Positions 27,855 to 36,817 of a stretch of DNA of 64,000 bases are shown piece by piece (within the stretch, counting starts at the first letter, position 1; the number at the start of each line of letters is the position of its first letter). The notes below the pieces were generated by a model, which did no database searches, was not told where the DNA came from, and saw nothing but the letters and a program-made list of their open reading frames with translations. Position numbers and translations under genes: made by a program. The DNA comes from Pseudomonas graminis (lineage in GTDB: Bacteria > Pseudomonadota > Gammaproteobacteria > Pseudomonadales > Pseudomonadaceae): contig NZ_CP053746.1 in NCBI RefSeq assembly GCF_013201545.1, forward strand, positions 5,408,501 to 5,472,500, read 5' to 3'.

Positions 27855-28616
27855 ATGAACACACAAACGACAGTATCCCGACGCCCGGCACCCGCAACCC
27901 GCAGCTTTCTCTGCGTGCTGGTCGCGCTGTGTCTGTTGTGTGCCGCCAGCCTGAGCCGCGCGGACAACATGACCTTGCCTGAAACACTTATCGGCGTGAC
28001 CCAGGGCTTTCTTGAATTCACAGTTGAAGACTACATGGCGACCAATCAAACCGCCGGCCGCTATGAAATCGAAGTCAAGCAGCTGGACCCGCGTCTGCGC
28101 ATGCCACTGTGCGACAAGGATTTGACAGCCTCACTGGAAAGCCCCGCCCAGCCCATCGGCCGCGTGACGGTGAAAGTGCGCTGCGAAGGCACGTCTCCGT
28201 GGACGGTGTTCGTGCCGGCCCAAGTACATCTTTACCGCAATGTGGTCACCGGCGTGCGGCCAATGAAACGCGACGCGATCGTGACTGAAAACGATGTGGC
28301 GCTGCGCGAACGTGACGTAAGCCTGCTGGGGCAAGGCTTTCTGGATTCGCTCGATCAGGCGGTCGGGCAGAAAGTTGTCCGACCAACGGTCATCGACCAG
28401 ATCCTGACCCCGGTCCACCTCGACCAGCCGCAAATGGTTCACAAGGGCGACCAGGTGGTGATCAGCGCGCGCAGTGGTTCCATGAGCGTGCGCATGCCGG
28501 GCGAAGCACTGTCCGACGGCGGTTTCAACGAGCAAATACGGGTGAAGAACCTTAATTCCCAGCGGGTGATCAAGGCCAATATCGTTGCGCCCGGACAAGT
28601 TGAGGTCGCTATGTAA
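27855..28616 (+). CDS. flgA: P-ring assembly chaperone FlgA
   Basis: 253 aa from ATG 27855. The N-terminus MNTQTTVSRRPAPATRSF is followed by the hydrophobic signal segment LCVLVALCLLCAASLSRA, directing it to the periplasm where it helps FlgI assemble. The C-terminal SAF-domain region includes VVRPTVIDQILTPVHLD, KGDQVVISARSGSMSVRMPG and RVKNLNSQRVIKANIVAPGQVEV, the conserved FlgA end. The frame is open upstream to 27747, but that stretch overlaps cheV and the promoter. First of flgA-flgM-flgN. Confidence 0.93.
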   Translation: MNTQTTVSRRPAPATRSFLCVLVALCLLCAASLSRADNMTLPETLIGVTQGFLEFTVEDYMATNQTAGRYEIEVKQLDPRLRMPLCDKDLTASLESPAQPIGRVTVKVRCEGTSPWTVFVPAQVHLYRNVVTGVRPMKRDAIVTENDVALRERDVSLLGQGFLDSLDQAVGQKVVRPTVIDQILTPVHLDQPQMVHKGDQVVISARSGSMSVRMPGEALSDGGFNEQIRVKNLNSQRVIKANIVAPGQVEVAM

Positions 28617-28722
28617 CTGACATGTGAAGGTAAGACCTCTGGCGCTGCGCTTGCGCTTTTCCTACACTCGGAACCCCAGTGCTCCGTGCGAAGTCCATTC
28701 GAGACTGTTTTCGCACGAGCCC

Positions 28723-28749
28723 TAAAGTTATTCCGGGTCGGGCCGAAAC
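28723..28749 (+). promoter_or_regulatory. FliA (sigma-28) promoter of flgMN
   Basis: TAAAGTTA-N11-GCCGAAAC, 7/8 and 6/8 matches to TAAAGTTT-N11-GCCGATAA with exact spacing, 37 nt before the flgM ATG. It allows FliA to raise the level of its own inhibitor FlgM. Confidence 0.9.
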
Positions 28750-28786
28750 CAAGGCAAGCGTCCTAGAACCCAGAGGTTTTTCAATC

Positions 28787-29104
28787 ATGGTCATCGACTT
28801 CAATCGTTTGAATAGCTCCACTCCCGTCAGCGGTACAACACGTACCGCCAGCACCAAGGAAGCCGGCAAAACCGAAGCTACGGCGGCGGTCAGCGGCACT
28901 TCCAGCGTGCCGGGCAGTGGTGAGGCAGTACATTTGAGCAGCGAAGCTCAACAGTTGCAGAAGATCAGTGATTCGTTGCGTGATCAGCCCGTCGTCAACA
29001 GTGCCCGTGTGGCCGAGTTGAAGCAGGCGATCGCCGACGGCAGCTACAAGGTCGACAGCAATCGTGTTGCTAGCAAACTGCTTAACTTCGAAGCCCAGCG
29101 CTAG
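28787..29104 (+). CDS. flgM: Anti-sigma-28 factor FlgM
   Basis: 105 aa from ATG 28787. FlgM binds FliA until the hook is finished, then is exported. Starts [20 protein letters not shown] and ends with the conserved sigma-binding half: [20 protein letters not shown] and [20 protein letters not shown]. The Ser/Thr/Ala-rich N-terminus is the flexible export region. The upstream-extended frame crosses the FliA promoter and is rejected. Confidence 0.95.
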   Translation: MVIDFNRLNSSTPVSGTTRTASTKEAGKTEATAAVSGTSSVPGSGEAVHLSSEAQQLQKISDSLRDQPVVNSARVAELKQAIADGSYKVDSNRVASKLLNFEAQR

Positions 29105-29153
29105 CCCCCGGTCTGCGCAGGGGCTTCTGGACGCTTAAACACCAGGGCATGCG

Positions 29154-29621
29154 ATGCAAGACACTACATTGCTTCAACTGATCACGGACGACATTGCGCC
29201 AACCCGGCATTTGCTGGATATCCTGAAGGCCGAATCAGTGGCCCTTCATGGGCGCAATATGGTCGAGATGGAACACATCCTGGCGCAGAAACAGGCGCTG
29301 GTGATTGTGCTCGAGCAGCATGGACGCCGACGTACCCAGCTGATGACCAGCCTGGGTCTGCCCGCCAATCGTGCGGGACTCGAAGAAGTGGCGAAACATT
29401 CGTCAGTGGGTGAAGCCTTGTTGACCGCGGGCGATGAACTCAGCGCACTGATGAGTGAATGCCAGGCGGCCAATGAGCAAAACGGCAGCCTTATCCAGCT
29501 CCAGCAACTCACCACGGCACAGCAGTTGAGGATTCTCAACGGCGGCGACACGCCCACGCTTTATGACAGCCGCGGCTCGACGTCGGGCAAGGCCAGGCCG
29601 CGTCCGCTTAGCCAGGCGTAA
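29154..29621 (+). CDS. flgN: Flagellar export chaperone FlgN
   Basis: 155 aa. A largely helical protein, LLQLITDDIAPTRHLLDILK and MEHILAQKQALVIVLEQHGR, fitting the FlgN family, the cytoplasmic chaperone for FlgK and FlgL. The C-terminal tail is polar and disordered-looking. It lies 49 nt downstream of flgM and probably shares its transcript. Confidence 0.92.
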   Translation: MQDTTLLQLITDDIAPTRHLLDILKAESVALHGRNMVEMEHILAQKQALVIVLEQHGRRRTQLMTSLGLPANRAGLEEVAKHSSVGEALLTAGDELSALMSECQAANEQNGSLIQLQQLTTAQQLRILNGGDTPTLYDSRGSTSGKARPRPLSQA

Positions 29622-29696
29622 GTTCTTGTATCAAGGTGCGCACCGTGGTGGCAATATGCCGCCCGCTGCCGTTATTTGCCTGGAGATGGATAGACC

Positions 29697-30437
29697 GTGA
29701 ATGCCTCAAGCGCGGAAGATGTTCCGCAGCCCCCGAAGGTACTGACCACCCCGCTGGAAATCGCTGCCAATCTGCGGCTGCTGATGGAAAGCCATGACCC
29801 GTTGATCATCACGTTCCACGAACGCACCCAGCGTTTTCAGAGCTACGTGATCGATGTCAACCGCGACACCAATCAAGTCATTTTCGACGAGATGATCCCC
29901 CGTGACGGCGAGCGTTTCCTGGCCAGCGGTGAACCCTTCCGGGTCGAAGGTTTTCACGACGGTGTGCGCATCGCCTGGGAAAGCAAAGCCCGGCTGACGG
30001 TGATCGAAGAGCCGCGCAGTTATCGCGGCCCGCTGCCTGAAGAAGTCGTCTATCACCAGCGCCGCAATGCCTTTCGCGCGGCCCTTAAGCTGGCTTCCCT
30101 GATTGATGTCGAGATCGGTGGCGAACGGCTTAAATCCCCGTTACGCGGCAAGCTGCTGGACATCTCCGCGACCGGGTGCAAGCTGCGCTTCGAAGGCGAT
30201 GTTTCCGAGCGCATGCAGCTGGGTCAGGTCTATGAGCGCTTTATCGCCTCCCTGCCCTTCGGCAACATGACCACACCCGTTGAACTGCGCTATCTGCACT
30301 TCGAAGAAAGGATCAACACCACGTTTGCCGGCGTGCGCTTCCACAACATGAGTGGCCTGGTGCAGCGTCAGGTCGAGCGCCTGGTCTATCAACTGCAGCG
30401 CGAAGCGCGACGCTTCGACAAAGACGACGATTTCTGA
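29697..30437 (+). CDS. ycgR: Flagellar brake protein YcgR (PilZ domain)
   Basis: 246 aa with a GTG start at 29697. The N-terminal YcgR domain ([18 protein letters not shown]) is followed by a C-terminal PilZ domain whose cyclic-di-GMP motifs are both intact: RRNAFR (R-x-x-x-R) and DISATGCKL (D/N-x-S-x-x-G). Such proteins bind c-di-GMP and slow or bias the motor through the stator/rotor. Its place directly after flgMN agrees with control by the flagellar cascade. Confidence 0.93.
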   Translation: MNASSAEDVPQPPKVLTTPLEIAANLRLLMESHDPLIITFHERTQRFQSYVIDVNRDTNQVIFDEMIPRDGERFLASGEPFRVEGFHDGVRIAWESKARLTVIEEPRSYRGPLPEEVVYHQRRNAFRAALKLASLIDVEIGGERLKSPLRGKLLDISATGCKLRFEGDVSERMQLGQVYERFIASLPFGNMTTPVELRYLHFEERINTTFAGVRFHNMSGLVQRQVERLVYQLQREARRFDKDDDF

Positions 30438-30569
30438 TCGTTGGCGGTAACCCGGCCGGTGCGCTCTATGGCGTGCTGGCGGGTTGCCGCAATTACCCTG
30501 CCTCCCCTCACACAGCCGCCATCGTCCCACTCTAGCTCTGAGTGCACGAGACTCAGGTGAAACACCGGA

Positions 30570-30665
30570 ATTGTAGGAGTGAGCTTGCTCGCGAATGCGT
30601 CGTGTCAGGCGAAATCCATGTCACTGATACTCCGTTTTCGCGAGCCAGGTGGAGCGCCACCCTGG
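30570..30665. repeat. REP element downstream of ycgR
   Basis: TGTAGGAGTGAGCTTGCTCGCGAA at 30572, followed by an AGGTGGAGCGCCACCCTGG palindrome near 30646. It lies between convergent ycgR and the MFS gene; no gene is seen in 30438-30720. Confidence 0.75.
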
Positions 30666-30720
30666 TCGCTCCTAGAGGTTTGCGATGCTGCGGGGGTATA
30701 CCCAATCAGCCCAGCCTCAA

Positions 30721-32199
30721 TCACAACGGCCGATCCACCCCGACATCCCGCCGCACTTCAGCCGCCTCCTCCGGTCCAGCCGCACCAGGTTCAGCAGCCA
30801 CTTCCTCGTCCATAATCGCCACCGGCCGCACAACGCCTTCACCCGACGCCACGACCCGCTCCACCATCTCAGGCTGTACTTCGGCATCCGCTGCCACATC
30901 CGGCGCTACCTCAGGTGAAACCTCCGGCTCCGGCTCAACGTCCTGCATCTGATCCTGCACCACCTGTTCATCAACCCGAGGGTCAAGGGCGACCACCAGC
31001 GGCGAGCTGGACATGCTGTCAGGCATGGCGACGTGATGCAGCGGGGCGTCTTCGACCTGGTGCAGGTTGGTGACGGCTTTCGGACGGATACGCAGCACCA
31101 GCACCAGCGCCACCAAGCAGACGAAGGCGTAGAGCATGTTGCTGCCAAACATCTTCATCAGCACGCCGGACACCAGCGGGCCGATACTCGCCCCGACGCC
31201 GTAGGTCATCAGCAACATGGCGGTCAGGGACACGCGGCGTTCGCCTTCAACGTGGTCGTTGGAGAACGCCACCGCCAGCGGATACAGCGAAAACTGCAGC
31301 AGGGACGCCAGGAAGCCCACTGCCAGCAGCAGCTCCATCGGCACATCCGGGAGGATCGCCAGCGGCAGCGAGGCCAGCACCAGCAAGCCGGCCACGCCGC
31401 GGATCAACCAGGCACGGTCATAGCGGTCTGACAGCTTGCCCAGCGGGCCTTGCACGATAAGGCCCGCGCCGATGCAGCTGGCCATGAACAGGCCGACATG
31501 CTCGGTCGACAGCCCCTGTTGCGCGGCATACAGCGGCGCCAGGCCGTAGAACGAGCCGATGATCATGCCGGCGCTCAACACCGTGGTCAGGGATTGCGGC
31601 ACCCGGCGCATGAAGAACAGCGGCTCCAGCGGTGCCGGGTGCATCGGCGCCGGGTGAATGCTGCGGGTCATGGCCACCGGCACGAGGCAGAGGGCGAAGC
31701 ACATCGCCACGAGCATCAGCAGTTCAGGGCCCAGTTGCGGGTGGATGACCAGAATCAGCTGACCGAGCACCAGCCCCAGGTACGACGCGATCATGTAGAG
31801 GCTGAACACCGTGCCGCGCTGCTTGGGCGAGGCCTGCTCGTTGAGCCAGCTTTCGATGACCATGTACTGGCACATCATGCCCAGGCCGACAATCATCCGC
31901 AGGAAGATCCACGCCGGCAGGTAATCGAACAGCCCGTGGCCCAGCACCGCCGCGCCGACAATGCCGGCGCAGGTGGCATACGCCCGGATGTGCCCGATCC
32001 GGCCGATCAGCCGGTGGCCGATCTTGCCGCCCAGGGCCAGACCGACATAGTTCGCCGCCATCAACGCACCGACCCACAGGCCATCGACCTGATCGGCGGC
32101 CAGACGCAAGGCCAGGTAGGTGCTGAGCAGGCCCGAGCCGATCAACATCATCAGCGAGGCAAAATACAGCGCTCGAAAGGACTTCCAGATTTGGCGCAT
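30721..32199 (-). CDS. MFS transporter with acidic C-terminal tail
   Basis: 492 aa; about 12 hydrophobic segments in the first ~390 residues, with the signal-like start MRQIWKSFRALYFASLMMLI and MFS loop motifs (GGKIGHRLIGRIGHIRAYAT, GKLSDRYDRAWLIRGVAG). It resembles the YcaD/UMF2 branch of single-polypeptide MFS permeases. The last ~100 residues are an unusual cytoplasmic tail very rich in Glu, Asp, Val, Pro and Ala, absent from the core family. The substrate cannot be told. It runs in the same direction as the downstream-of-it GS-like gene but 54 nt apart. Confidence 0.8.
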   Translation of the reverse strand: MRQIWKSFRALYFASLMMLIGSGLLSTYLALRLAADQVDGLWVGALMAANYVGLALGGKIGHRLIGRIGHIRAYATCAGIVGAAVLGHGLFDYLPAWIFLRMIVGLGMMCQYMVIESWLNEQASPKQRGTVFSLYMIASYLGLVLGQLILVIHPQLGPELLMLVAMCFALCLVPVAMTRSIHPAPMHPAPLEPLFFMRRVPQSLTTVLSAGMIIGSFYGLAPLYAAQQGLSTEHVGLFMASCIGAGLIVQGPLGKLSDRYDRAWLIRGVAGLLVLASLPLAILPDVPMELLLAVGFLASLLQFSLYPLAVAFSNDHVEGERRVSLTAMLLMTYGVGASIGPLVSGVLMKMFGSNMLYAFVCLVALVLVLRIRPKAVTNLHQVEDAPLHHVAMPDSMSSSPLVVALDPRVDEQVVQDQMQDVEPEPEVSPEVAPDVAADAEVQPEMVERVVASGEGVVRPVAIMDEEVAAEPGAAGPEEAAEVRRDVGVDRPL

Positions 32200-32253
32200 A
32201 GCTTTCCAAAAGACGGAAACCCTCGATTTCAGAGGATTTCCGAACAGCGATTC

Positions 32254-33597
32254 TTAAGCCTGAGCGGCCAGAACGCGGCGCTCCCAGGGGGTAATTTCGT
32301 TGAAGAAGCTGGTCAGTTCCAGGGTCTTCGACGCGACGTAGCCTTCGATGAATTCGGCACCAAACAGTTCCTTGGCCAGCGAGCTGCGAGTCAGACGTTC
32401 CAGAGCAGCGTGCAAGGTACATGGCAACGACAGATTATCGGGCACAACGAACTCACCTTGAATAGGCGGCGACGGTGCCAGCGTGTGCTCAATGCCATGA
32501 AGCCCCGCAGCCAGGCTGGCGGCGATGGCCAGATACGGGTTGGCGTCGGCGCCGGGCAGACGGTTCTCGACCCGACGGGCGACCGGTGCGCTGGCCGGAA
32601 TGCGCAGACCCGCCGCGCGGTTGTCGTGGGACCAGCAAGCATTATTCGGCGAAGCAAACGGATGGCACAGGCGCTGATAGGAATTGACGTTCGGCGCGAA
32701 CAACGCGGTGAAGTCAGCCATCGCGGCCTGCTGCCCGCCGATGAAGTGATGAAAGCGATCAGTGGCCTCGCCCTGATTGTCGCTGAAGATGTTCTGGCCG
32801 GTGCTGGTCTCGACCACGCTCTGGTGAATGTGCATGGAACTGCCGGGCGTGTGCGCCAGCGGTTTGGCCATGCACACCACAATCAGGCCGTGCTTGAGCG
32901 CGACTTCCTTGAGCATGTGCTTGAACAGAAATGTCTGGTCGGCCAGCAGCAGAGGATCGCCGTGCAGCAGGTTGATCTCGAACTGGCTGACGCCCATCTC
33001 GTGCATGACGGTGTCGCGGGGCAGGCCCAGCGCGGCCATGCAGGCATAGATTTCCTTGAAGAACGGTCGCAGGCCGTTGTTGGAGCTGATGCTGAACGCC
33101 GACTGGCCGTCCTCGCGCCGACCGTCCAGACCGACCGGCGGCTGGAAGGGCTGGCTCGGATCGGGGTTGGGCGCGAAGACAAAGAATTCCAGTTCGGTGG
33201 CCACCACCGGCGACCAGCCATGCCGGGCATAGCGGGCGATGACCGATTTGAGCTGGCCGCGGGTGGACAGCGGCGATGGCTGGCCGTCGAGCTCATCGGC
33301 GTCACAGATCGCGAGGGCGCGGGGCTCGTCGCTCCACGGCAGACGATGGGTCTGCTGCGGGTCGGCGATCAGGGCCAGGTCGCCATCGTCACTGCCATAG
33401 AATTTCGACGGCGGGTAGCCGCCCATGATGCATTGCAGCAGCACGCCCCGCGCCAGCTGCAACCGACGGCCTTCGAGAAAACCCTCGCCGGTCATCACCT
33501 TCCCTCGCGGCAGGCCATTCAGATCCGGCGTGACGCATTCAATTTCATCAATGCCCATCAGTCGCTGCGCGAGTGAATGGTGGTCATCGCTACTCAT
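32254..33597 (-). CDS. Glutamine synthetase-like, gamma-glutamylpolyamine synthetase
   Basis: 447 aa of the GS-III/PuuA type, an ATP-dependent ligase joining glutamate to an amine. Motifs are KVMTGEGFLEGRRLQLARGV, the metal-site region VVATELEFFVFAPNPDPSQP, MHIHQSVVE and RLPGADANPYLAIAASLAAG, and it lacks the adenylylation tyrosine segment of GlnA. In pseudomonads such paralogs (puuA/spuI type) open polyamine catabolism. No other polyamine gene is near, so the exact amine is unknown. It is divergent from the glycan cassette. Confidence 0.82.
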   Translation of the reverse strand: MSSDDHHSLAQRLMGIDEIECVTPDLNGLPRGKVMTGEGFLEGRRLQLARGVLLQCIMGGYPPSKFYGSDDGDLALIADPQQTHRLPWSDEPRALAICDADELDGQPSPLSTRGQLKSVIARYARHGWSPVVATELEFFVFAPNPDPSQPFQPPVGLDGRREDGQSAFSISSNNGLRPFFKEIYACMAALGLPRDTVMHEMGVSQFEINLLHGDPLLLADQTFLFKHMLKEVALKHGLIVVCMAKPLAHTPGSSMHIHQSVVETSTGQNIFSDNQGEATDRFHHFIGGQQAAMADFTALFAPNVNSYQRLCHPFASPNNACWSHDNRAAGLRIPASAPVARRVENRLPGADANPYLAIAASLAAGLHGIEHTLAPSPPIQGEFVVPDNLSLPCTLHAALERLTRSSLAKELFGAEFIEGYVASKTLELTSFFNEITPWERRVLAAQA

Positions 33598-33798
33598 GAC
33601 TCAAATCCTTTTTCGTTGGGCAGGCCGCAGGGCGGCAAGGCGTACAAAGTAAGCGTCAGGCGTTCGGAATATCAAGCGGCGAGCTTGAACCCTCTATCAA
33701 GGTGCTGCCGGGGCCGCGGTCCCGACGACTGCCAATCCCGCGTCTTGCACCCTTGGGGCAGGCCCCCGCCACGTCTCGGCTGCCGATTCGACAGGTAT

Positions 33799-33815
33799 TG
33801 GCCGAATTTTTGCTA
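33799..33815 (+). promoter_or_regulatory. Sigma-54-like promoter ahead of second glycan cassette
   Basis: TGGCCG-N5-TTGCTA, with exact GG-N10-GC spacing and an A/T-rich spacer, 125 nt upstream of the aminotransferase ATG. The -12 half is identical to those of flgB and flgF; the -24 half matches at TGGC. The rest of 33598-33939 contains no gene. By sequence alone this is a good but not perfect match. Confidence 0.65.
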
Positions 33816-33939
33816 TTCAAGCTGCAAGCCGCCTTTAGACGTCATTTTTTCGGCACCGTCTAAAAGGGCCCTATGCCCCCCCCACTTCGATGCCTCCTCG
33901 GGTCGTGGGGCTTTCAACCGCCCATGAGCCTTGGTGTCC

Positions 33940-35058
33940 ATGTCGAATTCAATTCCTGTCACGAGTCCGCTGCTTCCTCCGCTGGAAGAGTTCATGCCGT
34001 TTCTGGAGGAGATCTGGGCCAGCAAGCGTCTCACCAACGGTGGCCCTTTCCATGAACAGCTGGAAGCCGCACTGGCCGAGCACTTGGGCGTTGAGCATGT
34101 CTGCCTGTTTTCCAACGGCACCCTGGCGCTGGTCACCGCACTCCAGGCGCTGCGCGTCACGGGCGAGGTGATCACCACGCCGTATTCATTCGTCGCCACG
34201 GCCCACTCGTTATTGTGGAACAGCCTTAAGCCGGTGTTTGTCGACATCGACCCGCTGACCAACAACCTGGACCCCAAGCGCATCGAGGAAGCGATCACGC
34301 CGGCGACCACGGCCATCCTTCCGGTTCATTGCTATGGGATTCCCTGTGACGTCGATGCCATTCAAAAAATCGCCGACACCTACGGGTTGAAGGTCATCTA
34401 TGACGCCGCCCACGCGTTTGGTGTTCAGCACAATGGCACCAGCGTCTTGAATCATGGTGACCTTTCGGTCCTCAGTTTCCATGCCACCAAGGTGTTCAAC
34501 ACCTTCGAAGGCGGCGCGATCATCTGCCACGACAGGAAGACCAAGCAGCGCATCGATTACCTGAAGAACTTCGGTTTTGCCGACGAAGTTACGATCATGG
34601 CGCCGGGCATCAACGGCAAGATGAACGAGATTCAGGCAGCGTTCGGCATGCTCCAATTGCGCCACATCGATTCTGCGCTGCAGTCGCGCAAACGTCTGTT
34701 TGATCGCTACGCCAGGGCGCTGGCAGACGTGCCCGGCATCACCTTGCTGGAACAGCCTGCAGGCGTGGACTGGAACTATGCCTATTGCCCGATTTTCATA
34801 GACGGTTCTCGGTTCGGCGTGAACCGCGACGAAATGTACAACCGCTATCGTGCGCGTGATGTGCTGGTGCGGCGTTATTTCTACCCGTTGATCACAGAAT
34901 TCCCGATGTACCGCAGCTTGCCCAGTTCGGACGCTGCGAAGCTCACCCATGCCCACCTGATTTCCAGCCGCGTGTTGTGCCTGCCGATCTACCCGGACCT
35001 GACGGATGAGCAGCAGGACTCCATTATCGACATCCTGCTCAGCGCGCGCGGGGCCTGA
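33940..35058 (+). CDS. DegT/DnrJ-family sugar aminotransferase (VioA-like)
   Basis: 372 aa from ATG 33940 (an in-frame TTG at 33931 is the alternative). Fold-type I PLP enzyme: substrate loop LFSNGTLALVTAL, aspartate D155 in VIYDAAHAFGV and PLP lysine K184 in LSFHATKVFNTFEGG. The start IPVTSPLLPPLEEF with RLTNGGPFHEQL resembles dTDP-4-amino-4,6-dideoxyglucose (viosamine) transaminases. It would make a 4-amino-4,6-dideoxy nucleotide sugar. It opens a seven-gene plus-strand cassette; next gene begins 3 nt after its stop. Confidence 0.85.
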   Translation: MSNSIPVTSPLLPPLEEFMPFLEEIWASKRLTNGGPFHEQLEAALAEHLGVEHVCLFSNGTLALVTALQALRVTGEVITTPYSFVATAHSLLWNSLKPVFVDIDPLTNNLDPKRIEEAITPATTAILPVHCYGIPCDVDAIQKIADTYGLKVIYDAAHAFGVQHNGTSVLNHGDLSVLSFHATKVFNTFEGGAIICHDRKTKQRIDYLKNFGFADEVTIMAPGINGKMNEIQAAFGMLQLRHIDSALQSRKRLFDRYARALADVPGITLLEQPAGVDWNYAYCPIFIDGSRFGVNRDEMYNRYRARDVLVRRYFYPLITEFPMYRSLPSSDAAKLTHAHLISSRVLCLPIYPDLTDEQQDSIIDILLSARGA

Positions 35059-35061
35059 CCG

Positions 35062-35844
35062 ATGCAACCCGTGCTCATCGCCCCTACCCGCAGCCCTGCC
35101 GGGCTTGATCAGCGGTCCAACGACCATGCACTTCTGGATCAGGGCCGTGTGGCCCTGATGCAACCGTACTTTCTTCCTTACCTGGGTTACTTTCAGCTGA
35201 TCGCCGCGAGCGACTGTTTCGTGCTGTACGACAACGTGCAGTTCATCAAGAACGGCTGGATCGAGCGCAACCGTTACCTGCTGGAGGGCGAGCCGAAGTG
35301 GTTTGGCTTGCCGCTGGCAAAGGGCAGTCACTCGCAGTTGATCAATCAACGCCAGATTTCGCCACACTTTGACATCGACGCCATCATGAGCCGCCTCGCG
35401 TTTGCGTACCGCAAGGCACCCCACGCTGAGCGCACGCTGACCTGGCTCGAAGCGCTGCTGAAGTTGCCGGCGCACAACATCGCCGAGTTCAACGAGCTGG
35501 CGCTGCGCTCCTGCTGCAGCCTGTTGCGCATTCACACCCCGATCGTTCGGGCGAGCGAGTGGTCACCCGCTTCACAGTCGCGTGGGCAGGACCGCGTGAT
35601 CGAAGTCATCAGCGCGATCGGCGGAACCCGCTATCTGAACCCTTTCGCCGGCGGTGCCTTGTACGACAGCGCAGCGTTTGCGGCCGCAGGCTATGGGCTG
35701 GACCTTCTCAAGCCGGACCTTGAGCCTTACCTCCAGCTGAACCAGCCCTTCGTGCCGGCACTGTCGGTGTTGGATGCCTTCATGTTCAACGACCTGGAAA
35801 CCCTCAGCGCCTGGGTCAAGCGCGGGGAGATTGTGCGTGGTTGA
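35062..35844 (+). CDS. WbqC family protein
   Basis: 260 aa. The core begins VALMQPYFLPYLGYFQLIAA, the WbqC-family signature, with YDNVQFIKNGWIERNRYL and a C-terminal YLNPFAGGALYD. Members are found in O-antigen and flagellar glycan clusters; the biochemical role is unsettled. About 30 N-terminal residues before the core are unusual, and the start could be the internal ATG near 35158. Its stop overlaps the next start by 8 nt. Confidence 0.85.
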   Translation: MQPVLIAPTRSPAGLDQRSNDHALLDQGRVALMQPYFLPYLGYFQLIAASDCFVLYDNVQFIKNGWIERNRYLLEGEPKWFGLPLAKGSHSQLINQRQISPHFDIDAIMSRLAFAYRKAPHAERTLTWLEALLKLPAHNIAEFNELALRSCCSLLRIHTPIVRASEWSPASQSRGQDRVIEVISAIGGTRYLNPFAGGALYDSAAFAAAGYGLDLLKPDLEPYLQLNQPFVPALSVLDAFMFNDLETLSAWVKRGEIVRG

Positions 35845-36817
35845 GGCGATGGGGGGCTTTTTCGAGCTGGAGCTTCGCCGAGGCCAGCATCCCTATCCGC
35901 ACGCGCGCGCCTACAACCTGGCGCGTTCGGCTTTCCAGGCGCTGCTGCTGGCGCAGCAGGCACGCAGGGTCTGGATACCGCATTTCATCTGTTCAGTGAT
36001 GCCCGATGCTGCCCGGGCGGTTGACGTTGAAGTCGTGCGCTACGGCATGAATGATCTGCTCGAACCTGCAGCCCTGCCGGTTCTCGGACCTCGCGAGGTC
36101 TTCCTGTATGTCAATTATTTCGGCCTCAAGGATGCTTACATCCGCGACACCCTGGCGGGGCAGTATGGCGGTGCGTTGATCGTCGACAATTCGCAGGCGC
36201 TGTTTTGCGCGCCGGTTGACGGCATCCCCACGCTGTATTCTCCGCGCAAATTTGTGGGCGTGCCGGATGGAGGCTGGCGGGTGAACGGGCCCTGCGATCT
36301 CGAACAACTGCCGCCTGGCAATTCTGCCAACCGCTTCGATGCCCTGCTCGGGCGTCTGGCCAATGGGCCGGAAGCCCATTACGCCGACTTCCAGAACACC
36401 GAGGAGGCGCTTGGAACAGAGGGCATGCGCGGCATGTCCGCAATCACCACGCGACTGCTCAACAGCATTGACTACGATGAGATCGGCAGTCGACGCCGGG
36501 CCAACTTCTCTCAACTGCACGACGCTCTGGGCGCCCTCAACACGTTCAAGGCCCTTGATCTCACGCCAACTGCTGCGCTGTGCTATCCCCTGCTGCTCAA
36601 GGATGTTCAGGAAGCAGAAAAGGTCAGCGCAGCGCTGCTCAAACAGCGGATATACGTGCCCTGCTACTGGCGCGACGTGCTGTCGGACAGCAATGTCCCG
36701 ACGCTGGAGCAAGACATGACCCGCCGGCTTCTGCCCCTCCCTGTCGATCAGCGTTACGGCGCTTCTGACATCGCGCGGCTGGCGAACCTTATTCTTCAGG
36801 CATCGAGAACATCATGA
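35837..36817 (+). CDS. Atypical DegT-like PLP-fold protein
   Basis: 326 aa from GTG 35837, which has GGGGAGA 7 nt upstream and overlaps the wbqC stop by 8 nt; the frame is also open back to 35774. It looks like a shortened DegT/DnrJ protein: ALIVDNSQALF (D117 at the PLP-aspartate position) and LYSPRKFVGVPDGGW (K138 at the PLP-lysine position) replace the usual EDAxHA and SFHxxK motifs. The ~190-residue C-terminal part is helical. Function is unknown; I infer either a divergent aminotransferase or a non-catalytic partner of the enzyme at 33940. Confidence 0.65.
   Translation: MVEAMGGFFELELRRGQHPYPHARAYNLARSAFQALLLAQQARRVWIPHFICSVMPDAARAVDVEVVRYGMNDLLEPAALPVLGPREVFLYVNYFGLKDAYIRDTLAGQYGGALIVDNSQALFCAPVDGIPTLYSPRKFVGVPDGGWRVNGPCDLEQLPPGNSANRFDALLGRLANGPEAHYADFQNTEEALGTEGMRGMSAITTRLLNSIDYDEIGSRRRANFSQLHDALGALNTFKALDLTPTAALCYPLLLKDVQEAEKVSAALLKQRIYVPCYWRDVLSDSNVPTLEQDMTRRLLPLPVDQRYGASDIARLANLILQASRTS

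Noticed and set aside
31450..33576. Plus-strand ~700-codon frame opposite the MFS and GS-like genes
   Set aside because: It spans two unrelated genes on the other strand, and its translation is low-complexity Gln/Arg/His-rich, typical of antisense reading.
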